Shown here: one piece after another, positions 46,508-57,381 of the stretch
How positions within the stretch are numbered: position 1 is the stretch's first letter
Layout: every line of letters starts with the position of its first letter
NCBI GenBank assembly: GCA_021527695.1
Contig: JAKFAO010000007.1
Location: 1,612,001-1,676,000 of the forward strand
Reading direction: 5' to 3'
DNA length: 64,000 nucleotides
Source of the DNA: Naematelia aurantialba
Lineage: Eukaryota > Basidiomycota > Tremellomycetes > Tremellales > Naemateliaceae
Made by a program: the position numbers and the translations under genes
The notes under the pieces: model-generated
The model's database searches: none
What the model was told of the DNA's origin: nothing
What the model saw: only the letters and a program-made list of their open reading frames with translations

Positions 46508-47479
46508 CTAGAGCAGCGAGTCCTCCTCCTCGTCTTGCTCCTGGCCGTCTGCAGTAATGATGCGCACGTCGTCTGGGCCGTCCAAATCGGTGATGATTCC
46601 GAGTGCCTCTAGACGTGAGAATCAGCAAGGCTCTACACCTCTATCCATAAACGAGTGACCCGTCAATGCTTCCTGGGAAGAGGGACAGGTATAGACTCAC
46701 CTCGCGGGGTGATGCCGGCTCGCTCGGCAAGACCAATGAGGCCCTCCATCTCCTCCATCTCCATGCCGAGCTGCAGCATCCTCCGGGCTTCCGGAGGCAG
46801 CGCGTCTTCGACCACACTTTCCATCTCGCCGTAGGCAGTCCAATCTTCAACTTCAATTTCGAGCTTCTCGAGGCGCAGTGCCCCTTCCTCGAGCGCAGGC
46901 ACCCAGTCGGCGACCAATCGCCCTTGCCACTCGAGCGCGCCGTAGGGGTCGCTCTCCATCGTCCAGCGCATGTTCATTTCCTCGACTTTTATCCCGTGCC
47001 GCGGCTGCGAGTTGGCTGCAGGCTGCGGTTCGTTGCTCGCCGACATGGGAGATTGGGGAGCCGACCAGATGGTCGATTCGGTCGGGCTCTGGACGTAGAG
47101 GGCCTGCCGGACCACGCCGGCCGAAGTGAGCGCGTCGAAGAATCGCGGAAGCGACGTAGCCGGTATATCTACTGGGTCAGCCAGGACATAGGACTCAACT
47201 CACTATACAGCGCTGAACCAGTTTCCGGGGGCAACAGCAGCTGGAACCGGCCAGCCTCTTCGAAATGCGCGCCTACAAAGGTGGCAAACTCGTCGTATGT
47301 TCCTCCCTATCACATCAGCTCTTGTCCTACCCTGCTTCAGCTTCACTCACCTGGGCTGAGATGAGCCCGAGACAAAAGTCGGCGGTGGCACTGAGACCTG
47401 CGCCGGGCTGCAGCAAGGGGCTACGAGGCGAGCGTGGTGGCGGGGCAGTCGGCAACGGGGAAAGGTTGAGAAACTCCAT
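46508..47479 (-). CDS. Hypothetical acidic protein (B)
   Basis: From ATG 47479, MEFLNLSPLPTAPPPRSP leads to ATADFCLGLISAQ. A 44 bp intron joins GGTYDEFATFVGAHFEEAGR and QLLLPPETGSALY. Another short intron leads to SLPRFFDALTSAGVVRQALY, then an acidic middle (GIKVEEMNMRWTMESD, ADWVPALEEGALRLEKLEIE) and a last exon EALGIITDLDGPDDVRIITA ending DEEEDSLL. The sequence looks conserved and folded, but I do not recognise it. The reading frame stays open upstream of the Met (PCPHCRFRVAVVADVLLHSV), so this and the next gene may be one. The joining phase fails with the obvious splice sites. Confidence 0.6.
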
Positions 47480-47598
47480 ATCAGCGTATGCATGGAAGAC
47501 GGAGTGTAGAAGCACATCGGCGACGACAGCGACGCGAAAGCGGCAGTGGGGGCATGGTGCAAGCTAAACGAAGGGACAACGGAGCGAGTTCCTTTGAC

Positions 47599-48216
47599 TC
47601 ACTGCTCGTTCCGGCCGTCCGCATCCAACCACGACGAGTCTATCCCTTCCTTTACAGTGACAATCGGCGCCACCAGGGGTTTCCCGCGATACGGGAACGA
47701 CGGGGGAGCCTCTAGGTTGGCTACTGTGTCGTCTGGTACAGGAGCGACGGCTACATACTCGGTACTGTTGGCGGGTGCTGGGGGAATCGGGACGGTCGGC
47801 TGTGCTGGGAGTGGCGCGGCGACGAAGATGTGCTGTGGCGGAGCCGACCAGCCAGAGCCAGCTGCGTCTGGCTGTTGGGGCTGGGGCGGCGAGACGGGGT
47901 AGGTTTGTCCAGACATGTACAGCTCTGGCATCTGCGGGGGACGGACGACGCCGGTCGACCCGGTCGACCCGATCGTTACGCTCGGCCCTGCGTCCAACTC
48001 GCTCACATACCCCGCCCGACGCGTATAAGAGTCGTTCTGCACATGACTCAAGTACGCCTGCTGGCCGGTCGTTGGACCTGCCGAGCCCTCGGGGTTGAGA
48101 AGCAGCCCACCCGGACGTGGAAGCACGCGTGGGTTGGGCTGCAGTGGGAGCGCAAGCTGGTTGGCAGGTAAGGTCGTGTTGGTCGGGGTGGAAGGAGAGA
48201 ATCGTTCTGGCTCCAT
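47599..48216 (-). CDS. Hypothetical Pro-rich protein (A), possibly the N-terminal exon of protein B
   Basis: A 205-codon open frame starting MEPERFSPSTPTNTTLP. It is Pro/Gln/Ala-rich until about residue 150, then more ordered (PSFPYRGKPLVAPIVTVKEG, IDSSWLDADGR). It ends either at a TGA or, just before it, at a consensus GTGAGT donor (47602). The GTGAGT plus the CTTGCACC acceptor 38 bp later would make an intron of normal size, but would enter the next exon in the wrong frame. It may be an independent short gene or the first exon of the neighbour. Confidence 0.5.
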   Translation of the reverse strand: MEPERFSPSTPTNTTLPANQLALPLQPNPRVLPRPGGLLLNPEGSAGPTTGQQAYLSHVQNDSYTRRAGYVSELDAGPSVTIGSTGSTGVVRPPQMPELYMSGQTYPVSPPQPQQPDAAGSGWSAPPQHIFVAAPLPAQPTVPIPPAPANSTEYVAVAPVPDDTVANLEAPPSFPYRGKPLVAPIVTVKEGIDSSWLDADGRNEQ

Positions 48217-48513
48217 CTTGGAAGACTGTCAGTTTTCTTTTCAAGAGACGGGACAGAGACAGAGAGTGAGTGGCCACAGGAGATGAGAGAGCCTCACGAG
48301 CCCTGTGTCTGTCTGCGTCTGAATTATATGCCAATGCCAAAACTGGCCAGAGGTTTCCACCACTTGGATGTGTTCAAAACTCACACCAAACCAGAGCCCA
48401 CGGCCGTTCGAAGACTCAGGCACGGCGACGTTGGGTCGAAAGTCATTCATTCATCGACTGTACCCATTGTACGTTCTGCCTCGTCGAGCTTTGATCTCAC
48501 AGTCGACTCGGCC

Positions 48514-49642
48514 ATGCTCAGAGCTGGACGTCCCGCTCTCGTCATTGCGCGCAGCCTGCACACCTCGGCGGCGCGGCGCCAAGAGGTCGTAGGCGTCGTT
48601 GGCACTCCCGTCAAGCGGCCCGTCGGCGGTTTTCGGTGCGTGCGCAGTGTGCTTGAGCGCTGGCTGCCGAAAGCCCAGGGGAGAGCACCTGAAGGTCTGG
48701 AGCTGTAGCTGACGAATCGTCTGCTTATCCTCCTCGGCCTTCCGATATTAGAGGCGGGTGAGTGATCTCTCGGCTCCGTTGCGAGTGGTGCTGCTGCTGA
48801 TGCTGTGGAACAGTATCCTTGGCTTTGTGAGCTTCCCGGTCGGATGACATCCAAGCCCCGAGGTAGATTCGACACTGACGCATGGGCCAGCTCTTTGGAT
48901 TCGCCGCGGCCTCGTCTCTGTCCATCTACTATCTCCAGCAGGAGAACAAGGTGGCCACCGGGCTTCTGATTGCGAGTGTGGAGGAGCTGCAGCAGGGGAC
49001 AGAAAAGGCGAGTCCCAACACCCGAGCTTCCCACTCTCTGTGCTCCATGTTCTGAAAGCCCATGGACCCACGCGTTCACCCATATTTGGTTCTATCTGCC
49101 CGGCATTCCCGCCGAGACACTGCGTAGTGCAAGGCCCAAGGCTCACAAGTCCAGATCACGTCCCATCTGGACCGCCTCCAGACCGTCGAGAAAGAACTCG
49201 CAGCGCTCAAAGCTGCTTCGGCGCAAAAGGACGATGTGTCCAAAGTCCGCAACGAGATGAAAAAGGTCTACGTGAGTCGTTTCTGGCACGGACGTGCCCT
49301 TCTCCCTGTCGTTGTCCTCGCTCCTTGTCCCCTGTCCCCTCTTTCCTTCCCCCCCCCCTCCCCCTGGCACCCGCCAGGTTTGAGCGCCAAATAGCGCTCG
49401 CCGCGCTCTCTTCCTGCCCCCGTGACGACGACGACGACGAGCTCGGATATCTGGCCAGTACAGGAAACAGAGCTGACGGCGCCAGGACGGACTACACCTC
49501 GAGGTGCTCGATATGCGGGCGCATGTCTGGGGCGTAGAGCAGGACCTGCAGCGCTTCGTCAAGTCGGGTGAGTCGGCTGTGCTCCACAGTAGGGTTCGAG
49601 TCGGCCGTACTGATGCATTGGGTAGAAGCTGTGCGGCTCTAG
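48514..49642 (+). CDS. Mitochondrial coiled-coil protein (conserved fungal family, function unknown)
   Basis: The first exon encodes a strong mitochondrial presequence (MLRAGRPALVIARSLHTSAA), then PVKRPVGGFR. The following exon has a probable membrane segment LFGFAAASSLSIYYLQQENK. Coiled-coil text follows: ASVEELQQGTEK, ITSHLDRLQTVEKELAALKA, DDVSKVRNEMKKVYDGLHLE and MRAHVWGVEQDL, and the stop is at 49640-49642. The exon after TEK requires a GC-AG intron (49008-49154). The first junction (donor about 48636, acceptor about 48895) did not resolve cleanly in phase. The family is familiar as an uncharacterised fungal mitochondrial protein. Confidence 0.7.
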
Positions 49643-49998
49643 AAGTAAATCAAGCATGGACGCGCATGCATATCCAAATCCAAATTCAAAGCTCATCATG
49701 TCAAACTCTGCACGTCTGTCTGGTCCAGTTCCTGTGCTTCGAAGCGTCCTGTGCTTCGAAGTGTCCTGTGCTTCAAAGTACACATGCCTTCGTTTCGAGC
49801 CAATTGACAGCAGACAGGCACGTGCACTTCTGGTGCTGCTCTCCAGACAACCCACTTCGTCACGGTTTCATGATACGTATACCATCGATGAGATCTAAAT
49901 TACACCACAGTAGCTTTTAGGTGTCACCAAGCATCGCCGAGTGCTCAATCAATCCCGCCTCTAAGCGACAATAGCGGCTGAAAGGGCGAGCGCGAGGT
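49643..49998. other. Convergent intergenic region with 17 bp repeat
   Basis: Between the 3' ends of the mitochondrial protein and clathrin light chain. It contains three 17 bp tandem units; otherwise nothing recognised. Confidence 0.6.
49731..49779. repeat. Three 17 bp tandem units
   Basis: CCTGTGCTTCGAAGCGT, CCTGTGCTTCGAAGTGT and CCTGTGCTTCAAAGT in direct succession. Confidence 0.9.
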
Positions 49999-51170
49999 CT
50001 AGTAACCAGCAGCACCGGGGGCTTTGTCACCCTCGCGCCTGAGAGCTAGTAGTATCTCCTTCATGCGAGCGAGATCGGATCCACCGGGAACTGAGGGCCG
50101 GATAGTCTTCGATTCTGTTCACGTCAGCTGGTGCTTGGGCGGACCACAGCATGATGATATCAAGATCAATTGCGGAAATGGAGCCGCAGATCGTTGCGTA
50201 GGAGGCGAGCTGGGACTCACGGGAATTTTCCAGACTGATCAATTCGGTGATGCGCTCCCATGCCGTACCCTTGGCGATCCCCTCGTTGAGATGTTCCAGG
50301 AAAGCCGCCTCGTGTTCTCTGATCGGCGTTAGCCCCATCATTACTCCCGTTGTGCGATACAACGCACTTGTTTTCTCGGATATTCCGCTCCTTGACCTTG
50401 TTGTAGTCCTCGTAGAAGCTATCAATCGCCTTTTCGGCCTTGCCGCGCATCTCGTCCCGCCGCGCCTTGTCCTGCTCATCCCTCTGCTTGATTTCCGCCG
50501 CCTGCTTCTCGCGCCACTGGCGCACTGGCTCGGTCTCCTCCTCGGCTGCAGGAAGGATATTGGAAAATGCTGGTGGGGGAAGGATGGAGCGCGACGGTTG
50601 AGGAGCAGCGGTAGGTGGATAGGGGGATTGGCCATATGGCTGTGCAGAGAGGGCGTTGTATACTGGCTTGGGAGCCTAAACGAGTCAGCTGGGCCCAAGA
50701 CGAGGCAGTTTGTGCAGCAGACGTACGGCCTCCACGGGAATCTCCGAGGTCAGGTCGGGAAAGGCGCTTTCAAACTGTTCTCGTTCCGCGTCTTCACCAG
50801 TCCCAGCAACGCCAGTCACGCGCACCTCGGTCCCTCCAATTCCGGGAGAGTCGAGGGCTGGGAAGGCATCGATGCTTCGCGGAGCCGGCTCGAGCGCTGA
50901 TTGCGGTGCTGAAGGTGCAGGAGAGGCTATTATGTTAGGCCCAGCTCTTGTGGATACAGGAGCACGCTGTGAAGCTTACTGAGGTCAGGATAGGAGTCGA
51001 TACCGGATGGGTGGGTGGGCGCACTACCTGAAGCGAAGAGTTCCGCGTCGTCGCCTATAGTAGAGGGGTCAGTGGGAAGGAATGGCCTGATGGAGGAGGT
51101 ATGAGAAGCTTCACTCACCGAGAGCAGCTTTCTCTCGCGCCAGGAAATCAGCCATAGGATCGTCGGACAT
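49999..51170 (-). CDS. CLC1: Clathrin light chain
   Basis: Regulatory subunit of clathrin triskelions in endocytosis and Golgi trafficking. From ATG 51170: MSDDPMADFLAREKAALGE, then GDDAELFASGS, an acidic and Pro-rich segment, and the C-terminal helical region that binds heavy chain: PVRQWREKQAAEIKQRDEQD, RGKAEKAIDSFYEDYNKVKE, AWERITELISLENS, SDLARMKEILLALR. It ends GDKAPGAAGY. FLAREKAALGE and W-ERI-(E/D)LI are hallmarks of the family. At least four introns are visible. It is divergent from the next gene with ~330 bp between starts. Confidence 0.9.
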
Positions 51171-51500
51171 GGTGTATGACTGCTTCCTGTTGGGTCTTGA
51201 ATGCGTCCTCCAGCTGTAGACGAGGTGTTTGGAGAAGAGTAGAGGGTAACAAGTGGTTGAACTCGACGAGCAAGGAGCGACGCGGTGACGTGCCTCGTAT
51301 CGCCGTAATGCCGAGGCGTGGCACTTTGTACCGCGGATGACTTTCTGGTGCCTCCATGCTGGTCTTATTGTTGTTGTGTCTTCATGCATCTCGTGTAGGC
51401 ACTCTGGCTGCCAAATGCCAGCTGCAGCTGGTTAACACGAGACTAAGTATCGGGCCGCATTGATCCCTGTTGAGTTGAGCAAAAGGGTGCTTGCATCAAT

Positions 51501-53049
51501 ATGACGGCCGTGGCGAATCCCCCAGTCCACTCGACCACCTGGCAGAATGTCATTTCTTCCAACCTGGAGGAACAGCTCGGTATATCAGAGAAACTCGTCG
51601 TAACCGCCCGTGCTGACCTGTCATAGTCGATCAGTTCCTCTCTCAATTCGCCTTTCTCATTGAACAAGACACGATCCCAGCCGCGTCAGTTCATTCCATC
51701 CCACTTGCCACCAGCTCACCCCTACAGGAAACACGTGCAAATCCTGCTGCATCTCGTGCTGCACCCTCACCCATCGCGCCGAGAGCACTTGCCTGCGACG
51801 CATACCCCCCTTGATCTACTGTACAAGCTCCTGTCGATGCATTCTGCGCGCCTGATCGCACGACAGATGCCCCGCGCGCCGCGGACTGCGGCAGACAAGG
51901 ACGAGCCGGCGTATCTGCGGTGGGAGGCCCGTGGCACCGTCGAACGAGATGCCAAGCGAACGATGCGTCGGTGCGCGTCAGAGGGAATCTGGGCGTTGCT
52001 ATGGGACCAGGACACATCCAGGATTTCGCCAGGCCAGAAGAGCAAGGGCAAAGGGAAGAAGAGAGCACTGGAGCGAGCAGACCGAGGGGAAGAGGAGGAG
52101 GAATTCGAGGGAGGAGATGCAGATCGGCGGGTCAGCGAGAATGGATGGGCCTTGCTCGAGTGGTTTATCGATCTCTGGGAAGAAGACAGGAGCGAACAAA
52201 CCGAAGTACAGGGTGAGTCGGGTCGCTGGATCCCCGATCCCAAAACGGTAGGCTAAACCCAATCTGACCAGCATCCTACTCGCCGCTCTTTCTCGAGCAG
52301 CTCCCACACGACCGCCCAGAGCTGCCTATCGACAATGCATCCGCGCCACTTGCTATTGTCCGCGCAGCCTTCCAGCCCACGGACACGCTAGATCACGCAG
52401 CCTCGTCTCGACGACAGCGCTCTGCTGTTGCCATTCTGCAACTCGTACGTCACGCCTCGCCGCTCAGCTTCTTCCTCCTAACAAACTCTAGCTCTTCGCT
52501 GCCGCACTGGCTCCCGGTCCGCCCCTCCACCCACACTCTCTGCTCATCTCCACACTCTACCTTGTACATATACTCTCGAGCGCTGCCGTCGATATCCTCT
52601 TTTCCCAACTAGCTATGGCGCCAGAACATTCACTCCCGCAGCACGTGCTCTCCCACTTGTACGCGACCATCATCGAGGACCTGGCGGGCGTCCGCGTCGC
52701 TCGAGCAGAGGCCCGTCGGCGACACTCTCGTCGTGGCGACTTTGAAAGCCTTCATAGTGTTTTTCCGGCCCCGACGCTCAAGTACGCCTTTGAGTTGCTG
52801 GCGGAGAAGAACAGTCCTGAGCACGAGAACGAGGAGGATGTACGCAAGGCGGTAGCTATGAAGACGAGGTTATTGGCGAGCATGATCCAGAGTCATCCAT
52901 TAGGCAGTCCTATCTGGAAGCAAACAGTGGACAGCTTAAGTGGTCGTTGGCGAGACCAGCTGGAGGCGAGCACGACGTTTCCGAGCTCTGGTTCGTTGGG
53001 AAGAGGGTTAGTAGCCATGGTCGATGTTGTCTGCCCTGTAGCAAAGTAA
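51501..53049 (+). CDS. Hypothetical helical protein, 450 residues
   Basis: Introns 51580-51626, 51685-51727, 52213-52271 and 52445-52491 give a continuous 450-residue frame from ATG 51501 (MTAVANPPVHSTTWQNVISS). The text looks like an alpha-helical repeat protein: VDQFLSQFAFLIEQDTIPAA, KHVQILLHLVLHPHPSRREH, TPLDLLYKLLSMHSARLIAR, WALLEWFIDLWEED, LISTLYLVHILSSAAVDIL and LSHLYATIIEDLAGVRVARA. A Lys/Glu-rich loop sits at about 180-215. No signal peptide. I do not recognise the family. It is convergent with TRP1, 89 bp between stops. Confidence 0.75.
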
Positions 53050-53138
53050 CGGATTTTACGACTGTAGCGATATTGTCCGGCATATAGCATAACAGCATGA
53101 AGCATATCTCGAGCGCATGCGATGAACAGCCTAGGTGT

Positions 53139-55514
53139 CTATCCCTTGACGGCACGGACAAACGCCTCGATCTTCGCTGCGTCCTTGCCTGTTCCATCTG
53201 CCGTCTCGACTCCACTCGATACATCCACCACGGCGACACCCTCTCCCACCTCTTGGACGGCGTGCGCGACGTTTTCCGGGGTGAGCCCGCCCGCCAGAAT
53301 GACAGGTAATCTGAATCGCCCTTCCGAGCCCACTTCGCCGGCCGTGACGAGGCGCCTGGCGTGTTCCCACGGGAACGTCTTTCCCTCGCCCCCTCCTGCG
53401 CCACTCCCGTCCGCCGGCGCCGCATCGAGCAAGACGTACTGGTTCGCGCCTGGACGCGTGATCTCCCCGCCTCGAATCTTGCCGTGCGCGTCGACGCGGA
53501 ACGCTTTGATCGTAGGCACAGGCAAGAATTTGGCCCAGCTCTGCGGCTCGTCCCCGTGCAGCTGGACCATGTCGAGATCCAACTCGTCGATCAGACCAAG
53601 CACCTCTTCCAGCGATTGATTCTGCACCACTCCCACAAGCAGCGGCCGCCGACGCGATGTCAGGCGCTGTGCGTGATGCGTGAACCACGGGACGGGGGAG
53701 TGTGAAGATGAAGGGGCCGCCGACGATGTCGACGAAGCACGAGCAGCACGTGCGAGGCCAGCAATCTCTCGTCCTACCCGAGGTGTGATACACCGTTTCG
53801 ACCCTGGAACGAGAATGACACCGAGCAGGTCGGCACCCGTATCGATCGCCAGTTTTGCGTCGGCTGCTGAGCGTAATCCGCAGATCTTGACCAATGGACG
53901 GGCCGGACTGACAGGCGCAGGAGCGGGAAGACCGATCAGAGAGCGTAGGAAAGATGCTGGATCGGAAGCGCGCATCAAACTTTCTCCGACTAGAACAGCC
54001 CGCACTCCCTCTGCGGTGTACTTTGCGACATCGTCAGGACTGGAAATTCCTGACAACGCGCAGAGGGTGACCTCTCCTCGTCGAGTAGCGAGAGCCTCGT
54101 TGACACGCGACGTGGTTGACATGTCGACGTTGAAGTCGTGGAGATTTCGGTTGTTCACGCCGATCACCTTGGCACCGAGTTCAAGTGCAAGAGCCAGTTC
54201 CGTTGGGTTGTTGACCTCGACGAGTGGCTCCATGCCGAGTGATAAAGAGTACGAGTATAGCTGCTTGAGGAGCTCCGATGTGAGCATGGCCACGATCAGC
54301 AGGACTGTATCGGCGCCGTAGAGCCGAGCCTCGTCGATCTGGTACGTTGAGAGGATGAAATCTTTGCGAAGGATGGCGGGGCGGTTCGGCACCGAGTCAA
54401 GCGCAAGGCGCACGGCCAGCATATCTGTCAAGTTGCCTTTGAACCACTTGGGCTCGGTGAGCACCGAAATGACAGATGCGCCTGCTAGTGCGTATCGCAG
54501 TGCTTGGGCAGGTGCGGACGCATCCGGGGCGATATCGCCTTTGGATGGAGAAGCGCGCTTGATCTCAGCCATGATCGCTGTATGTGGTGTTGAATTCAGA
54601 CGCGACACAAAGTCGATTTGCGGGGGGGCGGTGTGCAGAGAAAGGGAAGCTGAGAGGATGGACTGGGTCGCCGAAGGGCTCGTGGAAGATGCTTCGACAT
54701 CCTGGAGACGTTGCTCGTGTATCTGGTTGAGGATTGTGGGAAGTTTTGGAACGCCGTTTGCCTTGACGTGCCCATTCGCCTCGTGGCCGTTTGCCTTGGG
54801 CTCCTCCGCTAATCCTGCACCGCACCACGCATTCTCCCCGCCCCAGCTGCCGCCTCTCAACTTGAGAAAGTTGGCCATGAGCCCACGCCCGCCTTCTGAC
54901 ATGCACGATTCAGGATGGTATTGCACCGCTTCGACCGTTGCTGTCCGGTGCCGCACAGCCATGATGACGCCACTCTCCTGAGTCGTCGCTGAGACTTGAA
55001 GCTCCTTTGGCAGCGTAAGAAGTTTTGCCGCAAGGGAGTGGTACCGGGTCGACGGGAGATGTTGTGGGAGACCGTGGAAGATGCCCAGTCCATCGTGATC
55101 TACCAAAGACGTCTTGCCATGCTTGATCTCTCCTGCATATGCAATCTGCAATCAGTTTCGCACGGGCGCATCCACTCACTTCTCCACCAAGGACATCCAC
55201 GACGCATTCGAGGCCCATACATACACCTAGTATCGGCAGTTTTCCTGTTCCCCAAGTAATGGCCTCTCGACTGATTCCTGAATCGGTTCGAGGATGTCCC
55301 GGACCAGGAGAGATAATGATGCGATCTAGATCCCCAGCCGAGTACATGGCCTGCCAGTTAGTCTCGGCAGCACAAACAGACAACTCACGTCCATCTCCTC
55401 TAGAGTGATCTTGTCATTACGCCGCACCAATGGGTTTCCCCCCAAGGTAGCGACATCAGCGTAGACGTTCCATGTGAACGAATCATAGTTGTCTATAATC
55501 AGAGTGCAGCCCAT
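53139..55514 (-). CDS. TRP1: Trifunctional tryptophan biosynthesis protein (glutamine amidotransferase - IGPS - PRAI)
   Basis: Predicted 767 residues after two introns (38 and 34 bp). Domain 1 (about 1-230) is the anthranilate synthase amidotransferase: LIIDNYDSFTWNVY, IISPGPGHP, GVCMGLE with the nucleophile Cys, and VQYHPES. Domain 2 is indole-3-glycerol-phosphate synthase: AEIKRASPSKGDIAP, VLTEPKWFKGN, ILRKDFILSTYQI and VIGVNNRNLHDF. Domain 3 is phosphoribosylanthranilate isomerase: VKICGLRSAADAKLA, MVQLHGDE and ILAGGLTPENVAHAV, then VDVSSGVE. This G-C-F fusion order is typical of filamentous ascomycetes and basidiomycetes and unlike budding yeast. It is divergent from LOA1 with 175 bp between starts. 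Confidence 0.96.
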
Positions 55515-55689
55515 GTTGTCTCCTCGCTGCTCGCTGACTGATTCTGCAAGAGATGAGAGACGAATTCCAAGGGACGCTCGAGTCGCCGACTTTCCAATGC
55601 GGATTACGTAAACATGTTCCTCCACTTTAGGCGGCAACTTGCAAGTGTGACTCTTCGAGGTGCAATCTATACCATCCTCAAGAGGCAGC

Positions 55690-57159
55690 ATGGAAAAGTA
55701 CTCGAAATGGAGGGTGGGTCCAGCTTTGGCGGCCTGAGAAGATGAGGAGATCTGACGCTGCCTCAGGATCCAGCAACAGGAATCCAGGTCAGCTTAGCCT
55801 TTGCAGGCTTGCGTCGAAGCTGACCGCTCGCAGCCATTCCTTCCTCCTGCCCCTCCGAGCACATCTCCCATCTTCATCGCCCTCCTTGCCCCATTCAGCG
55901 CCGCACATGCCCTAATACGTGCTGTACTTCTGGCTGTAGATGCTGTCCTGTACCTACTCTCGGTCCACGGAGTCGCTCTCCTTCTCGTACGCTCTTCCTC
56001 GTCCGCTTTGCATCGCATTGACGTTGTTAGACGCCGATACCGCCGGTGCATCGGGCCGTATCGAGTTTCTTCACTGCTGTAACATGCAGGCTAGCTCTTG
56101 GAATCATGGGATACTGGTGGATCGAGACCGAGACAGCGTCTTCTAAACGAGGGTATGTCCGCATTTCTACTTCACGGATCCTTATCTGGTCGGCGGTGGT
56201 CTGTGCTGATAGGACAGTGCAAAGGGGGTCGCGCAGATCTCCAATATCTCTCCGAAACGCGGTGATCTAATCATCTCCAACTGGACGTCTTACATCGATG
56301 TCCTCTACCTAGCCTTCCGGTGAGTCCGACCTGCTGCTTCCGTCACTTTCCCCCTTGCTCACCTCGAGACGAACGCAGGCATAATCCGACCTTTCTGCTT
56401 CCTGTATTTTCGCTGTTGCCTGACGTACCGACGACGTCCAATTTTGGCCGAAAGTCAGGAACAGGATCAGCAAACATCCTCGCTTCCTCTTCGTCCCAAC
56501 CAGCCCTACTAGGCTACGTGCCAGTCTCTCTACCCGCCCTACTCGCGCGGACAGGCAGTCTTCCTCCCACATCCGCCGTGCCCCCGCAAGGCATGTACAA
56601 GACTCTTCGGGAGGCTCGGCGCCGCTCGAGAGGGCCCGTCTGTCTCTTTCCAGAAGGCACGACGTCCAACGGCCGTGCTGTCTTGCGCTTTGGCGACGGT
56701 GTGTTGGGCGAGGAGGATGTAGGTGAACAAGCTGGAATCGTATGGATCAAGTTCTTCAAGTGAGTCCCCTACAAAGCCAAGCCATCGTAGCTTGAAGCTT
56801 ACATTACTAGGCACTCGGCTCCTACCCCATTTGCATCTAGCGCAGTCGTTCCCTTCCCAACACCGCTCCGACATTTACTGTTGCACACTTTGTACACCCC
56901 AACCCCCGTCCAACGCCGGTCTCTGCTCGTACGCACCCTCCACCCATCAGCTTCACCGTCCTCACCGTCCTTCCTTCCTTCGGAAATCCTCGCTACCACA
57001 CCGGGTGGACTCGCAGGCGTCGCCAAAGACGGCAGAGGCGTCATGCGTGAGGCCATCGGCGTCGTGTTGGCAGAGACCGGCCGGGTCAGGCGGGTTGGCG
57101 GCATGGGCTGGGTAGAGAAGAAGGGTTTCTTGGAGTATTGGCAAAGTACAAGACGATGA
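55690..57159 (+). CDS. LOA1/Vps66-like lysophospholipid acyltransferase
   Basis: Membrane glycerolipid acyltransferase (PlsC-like) of the fungal Loa1/Vps66 group. Starts MEKYSKWR, then a 21 nt exon DPATGIQ, then PFLPPAPPSTSP and a hydrophobic region (FIALLAPFSAAHALIRAVLL, LAVDAVLYLLSV). Then LALGIMGYWWIETETASSKR, SPKRGDLIISNWTSYIDVLY (motif I), and GPVCLFPEGTTSNGRAVLRF (motif III, with the FPEGT substrate-binding core). It ends KKGFLEYWQSTRR. In motif I the catalytic His of HxxxxD is Trp (WTSYID). Microexon 55767-55787 is flanked by introns of 53 and 46 bp. Expected at the ER or lipid droplets. Confidence 0.83.
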
Positions 57160-57381
57160 GGCGCACAACATGGGCGGTGAAGCAGAGCCGGCTGAAGCAA
57201 GGATCCCATATATGCATGACATGGCACAGTGTTGTTGGTCCTCGTCTCTACGAATCTGATACCGGGCAATCTGGATGCAATTGTGCACAACTATACGACC
57301 GTTATAACTATGGACAACCCATCACAACCCGGCCAGGTCGGGGGCGGGCATGCTGTGAGGCGAGGTATGCTGTCGTGCTCT

